A stretch of 64,000 nt of DNA. Source: a bacterium. Its GTDB lineage: Bacteria > Actinomycetota > Acidimicrobiia > Spongiisociales > ZC4RG35. Shown here piece after piece: positions 34,181 through 42,749 of the stretch. A model generated the notes under the pieces. The model searched no databases and had not been told where the DNA came from. It was given only the letters and a program-made list of their open reading frames with translations. The position numbers were made by a program, and so were the translations under genes. The stretch spans positions 1 through 64,000 of the forward strand of contig JAPPLW010000110.1 of assembly GCA_028819345.1 (NCBI GenBank), read 5' to 3'. Position 1 is the first letter of the stretch, and every line of letters begins with the position of its first letter.

Positions 34181-34954
34181 ATGAATTTCTTGGACATGGC
34201 TCTGGCCCTGCAACTGGCGGTGGCGTTCGGAGGGGGCCTCCTGGCCTTCATCTCTCCCTGCGTGCTGCCGCTCCTCCCGGGTTATCTGGCGATGGTGTCG
34301 GGATATTCGGTAGCCGACCTGCAGAAAGGGGTGGCGTCCACCGCCAAGGTGCTCCGGGCTTCCCTCTTGTTCGTGGTGGGCTTCACCCTTATCTTCGTGG
34401 CCCAGGGGGCGGGCGCCACTTCCGTCTCCCGTTTTCTCCTGCAGAACCAGGTGGTGGTCACCCGGATCGCCGGAGCGGTGATCGCCCTGTTCGGAGTTGC
34501 CATGGTAGGGATGTCCTTCTCCGGCTGGGGGATCTTCGGCTGGTTCTCCCGGGAGAGGCGGTTCCACGTGGTGTCCAACCGGTTCGGAGTCCTGTCTCCG
34601 GTGGTGTTGGGCGCCGCCTTCGGGTTCGGCTGGTCTCCCTGTATCGGCCCGATCCTGGGAGGGGTGCTGGCGATCGCCGCCTCCCAGGACACGATCCTGG
34701 CTGGGATGCTCCTCCTGTTCGTCTTCTCCCTGGGCATCGGGGTTCCCTTCGTACTGTCGGGTATCGGGCTCTCCAAAGCCTTCGGCGCCTTTGCGGTGGT
34801 TCGAAAGATCAGCCGCCCGCTCATCGTGGTTGCCGGGGTTCTCATGACCGCCTTCGGGGTTCTGATGATGTTCAACGGGCTCAGCTGGCTGTCGAGAGTG
34901 ATATCCAACCTCTTCGCGGCGCTCCCCCTGCTCAGTAATCTGACAGAGATCTAA
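34181..34954 (+). CDS. ccdA: CcdA/DsbD-like thiol-disulfide membrane transporter
   Basis: CcdA carries electrons across the membrane to keep periplasmic or outside thiols reduced for cytochrome c maturation. The 257 residues contain six or more helices and the two conserved Cys motifs, FISPCVLPLLPGY near residues 24-36 and FGWSPCIGPILGG near 149-161. The ATG at 34181 has GGAAGGCG 7-12 nt upstream. The 10-bp sequence around the start (CAATGAATTT) also occurs exactly 40 bp upstream. No other cytochrome biogenesis gene follows here; trpE comes next. Confidence 0.9.
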   Translation: MNFLDMALALQLAVAFGGGLLAFISPCVLPLLPGYLAMVSGYSVADLQKGVASTAKVLRASLLFVVGFTLIFVAQGAGATSVSRFLLQNQVVVTRIAGAVIALFGVAMVGMSFSGWGIFGWFSRERRFHVVSNRFGVLSPVVLGAAFGFGWSPCIGPILGGVLAIAASQDTILAGMLLLFVFSLGIGVPFVLSGIGLSKAFGAFAVVRKISRPLIVVAGVLMTAFGVLMMFNGLSWLSRVISNLFAALPLLSNLTEI

Positions 34955-35000
34955 CAAAAAGCCAGAGTCTCCCCCAAGTTTCAGATCAGCCACCCTCGGT

Positions 35001-36479
35001 ATGAACAACCTCACGGTCACCCCTTCCCTCGATGAATACCTGGACCTGGCCGCCCGCTGCCGGGTGGTGCCCGTGGCGGTCGACCTGGTCGGCGACCGGG
35101 AGACCCCGCTCACGGTGTTCCAGAAGCTGGCCGCAGACCAACCGGGGTTCCTCCTGGAGTCGGTGGAGGGTGGAGAGCGCTGGGCGCGCTGGTCGTTCGT
35201 GGGATGGGACCCGGCCTTCATCCTCACCGCCCGGGACGGGAAGTGTGAGATAACCGGAGCCGATATAGAGTTGCCGGACGGAGACCCCCTGGAGGTGCTG
35301 GAGGAGTTGCACCGCCAGTTCGCCCTGCCCGAGATGCCCGGGTTCCCGCCGCTGTATTCGGGGATGGTGGGATACCTCGGATATGACTGCGTCCGCTACG
35401 TGGAGCACCTTCCCGACCGGCCTCCCGACGACCGGGGTCTCCCAGAGATGCTGTGGCACTTCCTGGGCGGGCTGGCGGCGATCGACCGATTCTCACAGAC
35501 CATCACCCTGATGAGGAACATCTATGTAGGCGAGGATCCGGCCAACGACTATCGGGAAGCTGTCGACCTGCTGACCCGGGATGCGGCCCGTCTTGCGGCG
35601 CCGCACCGGTACGAGCTTCAACCGGCGGTTGCCGAGTTACCGCCGACCCCGCCGTTCGTCTCCACGTTCACCCGTCCCGAGTACGAGGCGGCCGTGGTGA
35701 AGGCCCGGGACTACGTGTGGGCCGGCGACGTCTTCCAGGTGCTTCCCAGCCAGCGGCTCACCGTGCTTTTCTCGGGGGACAGCTTCGACATCTACCGGGC
35801 GCTGCGGCTCATCAACCCCTCGCCCTACCTGTTCTATGTGCGGTCCCCGGAGGTGGAGATAGTGGGGTCGTCGCCGGAGTTGATGACCAGGGTTCGGGAC
35901 GGGAAAGTCCACTCGCGTCCCATTGCCGGCACCCGTCCCCGGGGCGCCACCCCCGCCGAGGACGAGGCTCTCGCCGAGGAACTCCTGGCCGATCCCAAGG
36001 AGCGGGCCGAGCATGTCATGCTGGTGGATCTGGCCCGGAACGACGTGGGACGGGTGTGCGAGTTCGGCACCGTGCAGGTGGACGAGTTGATGGTGATAGA
36101 GCGCTACAGCCACGTGATGCACATCGTGTCGGCCGTTTCGGGGACCCTTCGGGACGATGTGGGTCCCGTGGATGCGCTGAGGGCTACCTTTCCCCACGGG
36201 ACGGTATCGGGAGCGCCCAAGGTGCGGGCCATGGAGATCATCGACGAACTGGAACCGGTGGCTCGAGGACCGTACGCGGGGGCGGTCGGGTATATCGACT
36301 TCTCCGGCACGATGGATACCGCCATCTGCCTGCGAACCGTGATCGTGGCCGACGGTTCGGCCTGGGTGCAGGCCGGCGGGGGAGTGGTGGCCGACAGCCA
36401 GCCGGGGTTCGAGTACGAAGAGACCATGAACAAGGCGGCGGCCCCGCTGGCTGCCATCGCCTTGGCCGCCCGTGGCTGA
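35001..36479 (+). CDS. trpE: Anthranilate synthase component I TrpE
   Basis: TrpE makes anthranilate from chorismate in the first step of tryptophan synthesis, with the glutamine amidotransferase TrpG. The C-terminal chorismate-binding domain shows PSPYLFYVRSPEVEIVGSSPE, RPIAGTRPRGATPAEDEALA, ERAEHVMLVDLARNDVGRV and PHGTVSGAPKVRAMEI blocks in order. The 492 residues are full length. No trpG is found in the window, so it must lie elsewhere. No leader peptide or attenuator was seen in the 46-bp gap after ccdA. Confidence 0.95.
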   Translation: MNNLTVTPSLDEYLDLAARCRVVPVAVDLVGDRETPLTVFQKLAADQPGFLLESVEGGERWARWSFVGWDPAFILTARDGKCEITGADIELPDGDPLEVLEELHRQFALPEMPGFPPLYSGMVGYLGYDCVRYVEHLPDRPPDDRGLPEMLWHFLGGLAAIDRFSQTITLMRNIYVGEDPANDYREAVDLLTRDAARLAAPHRYELQPAVAELPPTPPFVSTFTRPEYEAAVVKARDYVWAGDVFQVLPSQRLTVLFSGDSFDIYRALRLINPSPYLFYVRSPEVEIVGSSPELMTRVRDGKVHSRPIAGTRPRGATPAEDEALAEELLADPKERAEHVMLVDLARNDVGRVCEFGTVQVDELMVIERYSHVMHIVSAVSGTLRDDVGPVDALRATFPHGTVSGAPKVRAMEIIDELEPVARGPYAGAVGYIDFSGTMDTAICLRTVIVADGSAWVQAGGGVVADSQPGFEYEETMNKAAAPLAAIALAARG

Positions 36480-37437
36480 TCCGGGACACGGGAGTCCGGT
36501 GTCCGCCGGGTCCGGCGTGCCCGACAGCTTCGGGAACGTGACGGCTGAGTACCTGGCCCTCCGCAGGGAGTGCGGACTGGTGCCGGGGCGGTGGGAGGTT
36601 GTGTGGGTGGAGGGACCGGATGCGGTCGCGTTCCTGCAGGGCCTGGTCTCCGCCGATGTGGAGGGATTGTCGGAGCGGGGGGTGTGCCGCTCCTTCCTCC
36701 TGACTCCCCGGGGCATGGTCCGCTTCTCATTGTGGGTCTTGAAGGTAGGCGACAAGCTGGGTCTGGTCTGCGGCCGGGACGAGGGTCCGGACCTCTCCGA
36801 GACCCTCGAGTACTACCGGATCCGTGTCAAGGCGACGGTCCGCCTCGATCCCCGGCCGGTCTCCGCCCTGGTGGGGCCTACCGCTCCCTGGACGACGACC
36901 CTGGAGCAGGGCAGGTGGGAGTCAATCGACAAGGACTTCCGGGCGTCGGCGCCCCTGGCCGGCACGCCGAGGGTGTTCTTCACCGGGGAGGCGCCCGGGG
37001 GGATCGGGCCGGTGGGAGAGCTTGCCTGGCGGGCGGTGCGGGTGGAGAGCGGCGAACCGGAGGTGGGCCTGGACCTGGACGACCGGACCATCCCCCAGGA
37101 GACTGGGGAGTTGGCGGACGCGGCGATCTCCTTCGACAAGGGGTGCTACCTCGGTCAGGAGTTGGCCGCCCGGATCGACAGTCGAGGACGGGTGAACCGC
37201 ACCCTGCGGGGCCTGGAGGTGAGGACCAATCTCCTCCCTCCCGAGGGAGCCGAGGTGCGGGATGGTGAACGGAAGGTGGGAAGGATCACTTCCGTGGCTG
37301 AGTCTTTGGAGTTGATGGCGCCGGTGGGACTCTCCCTGATAAGGCGGGGCACCGACCCGGGAGACGAGGTCCGGATCCGCTGGCAGGGCGGGGAAGCGCC
37401 CGCCAGGGTACGGGTCCTCCCGTTGGTGGACGCCTAG
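36472..37437 (+). CDS. YgfZ/GcvT-like folate-binding protein
   Basis: YgfZ-type proteins bind tetrahydrofolate and help iron-sulfur enzymes such as MiaB. The signature KGCYLGQE lies near residue 223, just after the acidic IPQETGELADAAISFD stretch; the GcvT-like fold is seen from GRWEVVWVEGPDAVAFLQGLVSADV onwards. At 321 residues it is normal. The GTG start overlaps trpE by 8 nt; a variable N-terminal tail of about 20 residues precedes the conserved part. Its presence after trpE looks like position rather than pathway. Confidence 0.87.
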   Translation: MADPGHGSPVSAGSGVPDSFGNVTAEYLALRRECGLVPGRWEVVWVEGPDAVAFLQGLVSADVEGLSERGVCRSFLLTPRGMVRFSLWVLKVGDKLGLVCGRDEGPDLSETLEYYRIRVKATVRLDPRPVSALVGPTAPWTTTLEQGRWESIDKDFRASAPLAGTPRVFFTGEAPGGIGPVGELAWRAVRVESGEPEVGLDLDDRTIPQETGELADAAISFDKGCYLGQELAARIDSRGRVNRTLRGLEVRTNLLPPEGAEVRDGERKVGRITSVAESLELMAPVGLSLIRRGTDPGDEVRIRWQGGEAPARVRVLPLVDA

Positions 37438-37477
37438 GGGTTGGTCGCCCTCGATTTCAGGCTTCGGTCAGAACTTC

Positions 37478-37483
37478 TACTAT
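37478..37483 (+). promoter_or_regulatory. TANNNT -10 box before E1 alpha gene
   Basis: TACTAT ends 7 nt before the ATG at 37491 and itself overlaps an earlier in-frame ATG (37482). This favours 37491 as the true start of a leaderless message. Confidence 0.35.
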
Positions 37484-37490
37484 GAACGGG

Positions 37491-38483
37491 ATGATCGATC
37501 AAGCCTTGGGCCTGGAACAGAAGATCGACCTCTACAGGTCGATGTATCTGATCCGCAGGTTCGAGGAGCGGGCCGCCCACCTGCGCCAGCAGGGTTTCAT
37601 CCCCGGGTTCCTGCATCCCTACGTGGGCCAGGAGGGGGTGGCGGTGGGAGTGTGCGCCGCTCTCGAGGAGGGGGACGTGATCACCAGTACTCATCGCGGC
37701 CATGGCCACATGCTGGCCAGGGGCGCCGACCCTGCCAGGATGTACGCCGAGCTGTATGCCCGCCAGGACGGGTACAACCGCGCCAAGGGGGGGTCCTTGC
37801 ACCTGATCGACGTCGAACTGGGGTTCCTGGGCGCCAATGGCATCGTCGGCGGGGGGATTCCCCTCGCCACCGGCGCCGCGCTCCAGAAGAAGAGGGAGGG
37901 CAGGGGGCGGGTGGCGGTTTCGTTCTTCGGGGACGGCGCCACCAACGAGGGGAGCTTCCACGAGTCGTTGAACCTGGCTTCCCTGTGGTCGCTGCCGGTG
38001 GTGTACGTATGCGAGAACAACTTCTACGGGGAGTTCACTCCCCAGCACAAGCACCAGCCAATCACCGAGATAGCCCGGCGGGCCGACTCCTACGCCATGG
38101 AGGGAGTGGTGGTGGAGGGAAACCACGTCCTCGAGATGCGGGAGGCCACCCTGGCAGCGGTCGAACGGGCCCGGGCCGGGGAGGGTCCCACGTTGATCGA
38201 GGCGAGGACCTATCGCCACCGGGGTCACTACGAAGGGGACATGGCCCGCTACCGTCCTCCCGGAGAGCTTGAGGAGTGGTTGGCCCGCGATCCGCTCCGG
38301 CTGTTCGAGGAGCATCTGCGGGCAGGGGGCGTGAACGACAGGTTGGTGGAGGAGGTGCAAGCCGGAGTCGAGGAGACACTGGACGATGCCGCCCGTTTCG
38401 CCGAGGCCAGTCCCCACCCGCTTCCCGCCGAGGCCCTGGAGGACGTGTACATGGAGACCCACGACGGGAGGGCGCTCCGATGA
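37491..38483 (+). CDS. Thiamine-diphosphate dehydrogenase E1 alpha subunit (AcoA/PdhA type)
   Basis: The alpha subunit of a 2-oxoacid or acetoin dehydrogenase E1 binds ThDP with the beta subunit. The ThDP motif begins GDGATNEGSFHESLNLA and ends in NN near residue 175; STHRGHGHMLARG and RYRPPGE are further family blocks. The sequence most resembles the acetoin dehydrogenase/PdhA group, but substrate cannot be assigned. At 330 residues it is complete. The start is set at the second ATG because the first lies in a probable -10 box. It overlaps the beta subunit gene by ATGA. Confidence 0.88.
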   Translation: MIDQALGLEQKIDLYRSMYLIRRFEERAAHLRQQGFIPGFLHPYVGQEGVAVGVCAALEEGDVITSTHRGHGHMLARGADPARMYAELYARQDGYNRAKGGSLHLIDVELGFLGANGIVGGGIPLATGAALQKKREGRGRVAVSFFGDGATNEGSFHESLNLASLWSLPVVYVCENNFYGEFTPQHKHQPITEIARRADSYAMEGVVVEGNHVLEMREATLAAVERARAGEGPTLIEARTYRHRGHYEGDMARYRPPGELEEWLARDPLRLFEEHLRAGGVNDRLVEEVQAGVEETLDDAARFAEASPHPLPAEALEDVYMETHDGRALR

Positions 38484-39481
38484 GAAATCTCCCCTACCGG
38501 GACGCCATCCGCGAGGCGCTGATCGAGGAGATGGAGAGGGACCCCGACGTGATCCTCATCGGAGAGGACATAGGAGAGGCGGGCGGGGCCTTCGGGGTCA
38601 CCAGGCGACTCCAGAGACAGTTCGGGCCCGAGCGGGTCTACGACACCCCCATCTCCGAGGAGGCCATCGTCGGCGCCGCGGTGGGCGCCGCCCTGGTGGG
38701 GGCGCGTCCGGTGGTGGAGGTGATGTTCGGGGACTTCGTGACACTGGCCATGGACATGCTGGTCAACCAGGCGGCCAAGACGTGCTACATGACCGGGGGG
38801 AGGATCGGGGCGCCGGTGACTGTCAGGATGGTGACCGGCACTGCGGGGGCCACCGCCGGACAGCACTCCCAGAGCCTCGAGGCCTGGTTTGTCCACACCC
38901 CGGGCGTCAAAGTGGTGGCGCCCTCGAACGCCGGGGACGCCAAAGCCCTCATGAAGGCTGCCATCAGGGACCCCGATCCGGTGATGGTCTTCGAGCACAA
39001 GTTGCTCTATGGGCGCCGCGACCCGGTCCCCGACCAGGTCGATCCGTTGCCGCTGGGTGTGGGAAGGGTGGTCCGGGAGGGAGACGACGTCACGGTGGTC
39101 TCCTATCTTCACACGCTCTATGCGGCGGTGGAGGCAGCGGAGAGTCTCGAAGCCGAGGGCATCTCCGTAGAGGTGCTGGATCCTCGTTCGCTGGTTCCGT
39201 TCGACCGAGGGCTGCTCGCTTCCTCCCTCCGGAAGACCGGGCGGCTGGTCGTGGCGCATGAAGCGCCGGGCCGGGGAGGGATGGGAGCGGAGATCGCCGC
39301 GGTGGCCGCAGGGGAGATGTGGGACTGCCTCCGGGCCCCGGTGGTCCGGGTGTGCGGTAGGAACACACCCATGCCCTACGCGCCGGAGATGGAAGGGTTT
39401 GTCATCCCCGACGCCGGGCGGATCGCCGACGGCATCCGGGCCACATTGAGGCAACCGGCCGCCCGGCGGCCGTGGTCCTGA
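38480..39481 (+). CDS. Thiamine-diphosphate dehydrogenase E1 beta subunit (AcoB/PdhB type)
   Basis: The 333-residue transketolase-like beta subunit shows MERDPDVILIGEDIGEAGGAFGVTRRL near residues 18-44, YDTPISEEAIVGAAVGAAL and the PSNAGDAKALMKAAIRDPDPVMVFEH segment, and a C-terminal transketolase domain with VVAHEAPGRGGMGAEI. With the alpha subunit it forms the E1 that decarboxylates a 2-oxo acid or cleaves acetoin and loads a lipoyl group. The ATG overlaps the E1 alpha stop; the frame extends upstream but only as a shadow of E1 alpha. Confidence 0.9.
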   Translation: MRNLPYRDAIREALIEEMERDPDVILIGEDIGEAGGAFGVTRRLQRQFGPERVYDTPISEEAIVGAAVGAALVGARPVVEVMFGDFVTLAMDMLVNQAAKTCYMTGGRIGAPVTVRMVTGTAGATAGQHSQSLEAWFVHTPGVKVVAPSNAGDAKALMKAAIRDPDPVMVFEHKLLYGRRDPVPDQVDPLPLGVGRVVREGDDVTVVSYLHTLYAAVEAAESLEAEGISVEVLDPRSLVPFDRGLLASSLRKTGRLVVAHEAPGRGGMGAEIAAVAAGEMWDCLRAPVVRVCGRNTPMPYAPEMEGFVIPDAGRIADGIRATLRQPAARRPWS

Positions 39482-39521
39482 CCATAAGCGGTCGCAGACT
39501 CACAGAGAAGGGAGAACACAA

Positions 39522-39755
39522 ATGGCCAAGAACATCCTGATGCCCAAGTGGGGCCTGACCATGGAAGAGGGGACCGTGGTGGTATGGGAGATAGAGGTGG
39601 GAGACGAGGTCGAGGTTGGGGATGTCATCGCAGTGGTGGAGACCGAGAAGGTGGAGGTGGACCTGGAGTCGCCGGAGGCGGGGACGGTCGTGCAGATACT
39701 CGTGCCGGAGGGAGAGACGGTCGAGGTCGGCGCGGCGCTGGTGATAGTGGAGTGA
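39522..39755 (+). CDS. Stand-alone lipoyl/biotinyl carrier domain
   Basis: This 77-residue protein is just one lipoyl domain: ILMPKWGLTMEEGTVVVWEI at the N-terminus and the lipoylation site ETEKVEVDLESPEAG with Lys43. It ends at VIVE, with no peripheral-subunit-binding or acyltransferase domain. It stands directly after the E1 alpha and beta genes, so it is the likely lipoyl partner of that E1. AAGGGAGAA upstream is a good ribosome binding site. No E2 or E3 gene is nearby. Confidence 0.88.
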   Translation: MAKNILMPKWGLTMEEGTVVVWEIEVGDEVEVGDVIAVVETEKVEVDLESPEAGTVVQILVPEGETVEVGAALVIVE

Positions 39756-39774
39756 TCCCGGGAAGGAGGCAGCC

Positions 39775-40551
39775 ATGATGGCAGGAACCGGGATGACGGA
39801 CCTGTCCGGACAGGTGGCGATCGTCACCGGGGGCGCACGGGCGATAGGGCGGGAGATCGCCGAGAAGCTGGCCTCCCGGGGGGCGACCGTGGAGATCTTC
39901 GACCTGGCGGCGGCCGCACAGACGGTGGAAGCCATCCGGGCCGAGGGTGGCCGCGCCGAGTTTCAACTCCTGGACGTCACCGATGAGGAGGGGGTGAAGA
40001 GCGCGGTCCGGCAGGTGGTCGACCGAAACGGCCGGGTGGACATACTGATCAACAACGCGGGACTCTTCGCCGGGATTGCGCGCCGACCATTCTGGGAGAT
40101 CGACCTGGCCGAATGGCGCCGGGTGATGGAAGTCAACGTGGACTCGATCTTCCTTCTCTGCCGGGAGGTCCTGGAGCCGATGAAGGCCTCGGGCGGGGGA
40201 CGGGTTGTGAACCTCTCGTCAAACGTGATCACCTTCGGCATGGCCGACCTGATGCACTACGTTGCTTCCAAGGGGGCGGTGTCGGTGATGACCCGCAGTC
40301 TTGCCAGGGAGATGGGCCCCTTCGGCATCGCCGTCAACGCGGTCGGACCCGGCCTGGTCACCACCGAGGTCACCACCGCCGAGATTTCCGAAACGTACCT
40401 GCGGCTGGTGGCCGAGGGCCAGATGCTCACCCAGCCGATATTTCCTGCCGACATCGCCGACGCCGTGGCCTTTCTGGCGTCGCCCGCCGGGAGGATGATC
40501 ACCGGACAGACCTTGTTCGTGAACGGGGGCGCCACCGCCGGAGGAGTGTGA
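39775..40551 (+). CDS. Short-chain dehydrogenase/reductase (SDR)
   Basis: A classical SDR: the NAD(P)-binding VTGGARAIGREIAE near residues 18-31, NNAG near 91, a catalytic Ser near 147 and YVASK near 161 (Tyr and Lys), and the C-terminal GRMITGQTLFVNGG block. Position 39 after the second strand carries Asp (IFDLA), which usually means NAD preference. The substrate is unknown. The ATG at 39775 has GGGAAGGAGG upstream. The stop overlaps the next gene (TGATG), so it belongs to the E1/lipoyl operon. Confidence 0.9.
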   Translation: MMAGTGMTDLSGQVAIVTGGARAIGREIAEKLASRGATVEIFDLAAAAQTVEAIRAEGGRAEFQLLDVTDEEGVKSAVRQVVDRNGRVDILINNAGLFAGIARRPFWEIDLAEWRRVMEVNVDSIFLLCREVLEPMKASGGGRVVNLSSNVITFGMADLMHYVASKGAVSVMTRSLAREMGPFGIAVNAVGPGLVTTEVTTAEISETYLRLVAEGQMLTQPIFPADIADAVAFLASPAGRMITGQTLFVNGGATAGGV

Positions 40552-41336
40552 TGAGGTACTCGATCAGTCTCCAGTTCATGTGGACTGATCTCCCGTTCGC
40601 GGACCGGGTGCGGAAGGCGGCGTCACACGGTTTCGACCAGATCGACCTCTGGGACTGGAGAGACTTGGACATAGACCGGCTCGCCGAGACCTGTCGGACC
40701 GAGGGTGTGGCCCTGGGAAGCTTCTTCGGGCACCGCCAGGCCGGATTGGCCGACCCCTCCCAACGGGACCGGGTGCTTGAGGAACTCGCCGCCTCGGTGA
40801 AGGCGGCCCGGCGGGTCGGAGCCACCCAGTTGCACACCTTCAGCGACGGCATCGGACCGGGCGGGGTGATCCAAAAGCCTCCGCCCCTTCGTTGGGAGGC
40901 CCGCTACCAGTCCTGTGTGGAGGGACTGGAGGAGGCGGTAAAACTGGTGGAGGGAACCGGGATCACCCTGGTGGTGGAGGCGATCAACAACATCTACGTT
41001 CCCGGATATTTCTGGGATGAGGTCGGGATCACCCTGGCGATCTGTCGGGCCGTCGATCATCCCCAGTTGCGGCTGGCGTTCGACTGCTTCCACCAGCAGC
41101 TCGCCGGCGGGCGGTTGACCGACCACCTGAGGGAGGCGCTTGCATGGATGGCCCGCTTCGATGTGGCCGATGTCCCCGGGCGGGGACAGCCGGGTACCGG
41201 CGAGATCAACTTTACGCACCTGCGCAGAGTGCTGGAGTCCGAGGGATACGACGGTGTGGTCTCATTCGAGGTGGATCCGGTGGGCGGGGACAGCGACGCG
41301 GCGGTCCGGGCGTGTCGCCGGGTATTCGGTTTCTAG
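40551..41336 (+). CDS. Sugar phosphate isomerase/epimerase-like TIM barrel protein
   Basis: The 261-residue protein fits the xylose isomerase-like TIM barrel (AP endonuclease 2) superfamily, near hydroxypyruvate isomerases: an N-terminal SISLQFMWTDLPFADRVRKAAS, a metal-site Glu in LVVEAINN near residue 143, the LAFDCFHQQLAGG segment and the final GYDGVVSFEVDP with a Glu. It may interconvert a keto and an aldehyde form of a small sugar or hydroxy acid. The ATG overlaps the SDR stop, which suggests the two act in one pathway. Confidence 0.78.
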   Translation: MRYSISLQFMWTDLPFADRVRKAASHGFDQIDLWDWRDLDIDRLAETCRTEGVALGSFFGHRQAGLADPSQRDRVLEELAASVKAARRVGATQLHTFSDGIGPGGVIQKPPPLRWEARYQSCVEGLEEAVKLVEGTGITLVVEAINNIYVPGYFWDEVGITLAICRAVDHPQLRLAFDCFHQQLAGGRLTDHLREALAWMARFDVADVPGRGQPGTGEINFTHLRRVLESEGYDGVVSFEVDPVGGDSDAAVRACRRVFGF

Positions 41337-41374
41337 CGCTGCCAACCCCGGCCGCCCGGCAGGGCGGGGATTCG

Positions 41375-41380
41375 TAGTAT
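41375..41380 (+). promoter_or_regulatory. TANNNT -10 box before trpC
   Basis: TAGTAT ends 8 nt before the trpC ATG at 41389. It would begin a trpCFBA transcript separate from the upstream E1 module, with little or no leader. Confidence 0.4.
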
Positions 41381-41388
41381 TGGCGCCC

Positions 41389-42144
41389 ATGCTGGACGGG
41401 ATCCTTTCATCCACCCGCCGCCGGATCTCCCGGCTGGGAGAGCGATCGCGGGCCGATTCCGCCCGCCGGCCGGTCCGGGCCTTCGAAGACGCCCTGGCCG
41501 GCGCCGGGCTGGCGGTGATCGGAGAGGTGAAGAGGAAGTCTCCCTCCCGTGGCGTGTTGGCCGAAGAGCTCGACCCGGTGCGCCAGGCCAAGATCTACGA
41601 GCAGGCCGGAGCGGCGGCGGTCTCGGTGTTGACCGAGCCGGAGCACTTCTCCGGCTCCAATCAAGACCTGAGCGCCGTTTCCGAGGCGGTGGGGATCCCG
41701 GTGATCCGAAAGGACTTCATCCTCGATACCGCCCAGGTGTGGGAGTCGCGTCGCATCGGCGCCGACGCCCTGCTGCTGATCGTTGGGATCCTGGCAGATG
41801 AGCAGTTGAAGGACCTCCTGGAGGAGACCTCCCGGGCCGGGATGGCGGCGCTGGTGGAGGTGCACAATCCGGCGGAGGCGGAGCGGGCGATCGGGGCCGG
41901 CGCCCGGGTGGTGGGAGTCAACAACCGTGACCTGCGGGACTTCACCGTCGACCTGGGAACCGCCCGGCGGGTGGCGCCGTATCTGGCACGGGCTTCGGTG
42001 AAGGTGGCGGAGAGCGGCATTCACACCCCCGCCCAGGCTGCGATGATGGCCGAGGCGGGTTACGACGCCATCCTGGTGGGAGAGGCGTTGGTGCGCGCTC
42101 GACGGCCCGGGGAGTTGGTGTCGCGGATGAGGGGTGCGGTCTGA
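41389..42144 (+). CDS. trpC: Indole-3-glycerol phosphate synthase TrpC
   Basis: TrpC closes the indole ring from CdRP. The 251-residue TIM barrel shows VIGEVKRKSPSRG near residues 44-56 (catalytic Lys), AAAVSVLTEPEHFSGSNQDL, IPVIRKDFILD near 103-113, and VGVNNRDLRDF near 176. All are family signatures. The ATG at 41389 is the only good start; the frame upstream lies within the preceding gene. trpF follows by an overlap at 42144. The anthranilate phosphoribosyltransferase gene trpD is not in the window. Confidence 0.94.
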   Translation: MLDGILSSTRRRISRLGERSRADSARRPVRAFEDALAGAGLAVIGEVKRKSPSRGVLAEELDPVRQAKIYEQAGAAAVSVLTEPEHFSGSNQDLSAVSEAVGIPVIRKDFILDTAQVWESRRIGADALLLIVGILADEQLKDLLEETSRAGMAALVEVHNPAEAERAIGAGARVVGVNNRDLRDFTVDLGTARRVAPYLARASVKVAESGIHTPAQAAMMAEAGYDAILVGEALVRARRPGELVSRMRGAV

Positions 42145-42749
42145 TGGTGTGGGTGAAGGTGTGCGGGATCTCGAAGATGGCGGACCTCGAGGCGGCGGTG
42201 GAGGCGGGCGCCGACGCGGTCGGGCTGGTGCTTGCCTCCGGCACGCCCCGTTGCATCACGGTCGAACGGGCTAGGACCCTGGCCGGGCATTCTCCGATTC
42301 CCGGGATCGTGGTGACGGTGGATGAGAGCCCCGGCGACCTGATGGCGTTGGCCGAGCGAATCGGTGCGGGGGGCGTGCAGCCTCACGGGGACCATCAGGC
42401 CGAAGCGGCCGCGGCGGGGGTTCGGAACGGGCTGATGGTGCTCAGGCCTGTGACGGTGGGCACAGTAGGGGTGTCGGTGGACCACGTCCCCGGCTCCCAG
42501 ATTCCCATCCTCGACACCGCCGACGCCCGCCGGCACGGCGGCACGGGCCGGACCTTCGACCACGACGCCCTGCCGCCCCTCCAGCGGAGGTGGGTCCTGG
42601 CCGGGGGAATGGGTCCCCACAACGTTGCGGAGGCGATTCAAAAGCTGCAACCATGGGGCGTGGACGCCTCCTCCCATCTAGAGTCGGAGTTGGGAGTGAA
42701 GGATCCCGCTCGTATACAGGCGTTCGTGAGAGAGGCCAAAGGACAATGA
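42144..42749 (+). CDS. trpF: Phosphoribosylanthranilate isomerase TrpF
   Basis: TrpF isomerises PRA to CdRP. KVCGI at residues 5-9 holds the catalytic Cys, and the C-terminal block [16 protein letters not shown] with [10 protein letters not shown] matches the phosphate site. The usual QLHG is here QPHG. At 201 residues it is normal. It overlaps trpC by one base and trpB by ATGA. Actinobacteria often use PriA for this step, so a true TrpF is mildly notable. Confidence 0.9.
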   Translation: MVWVKVCGISKMADLEAAVEAGADAVGLVLASGTPRCITVERARTLAGHSPIPGIVVTVDESPGDLMALAERIGAGGVQPHGDHQAEAAAAGVRNGLMVLRPVTVGTVGVSVDHVPGSQIPILDTADARRHGGTGRTFDHDALPPLQRRWVLAGGMGPHNVAEAIQKLQPWGVDASSHLESELGVKDPARIQAFVREAKGQ

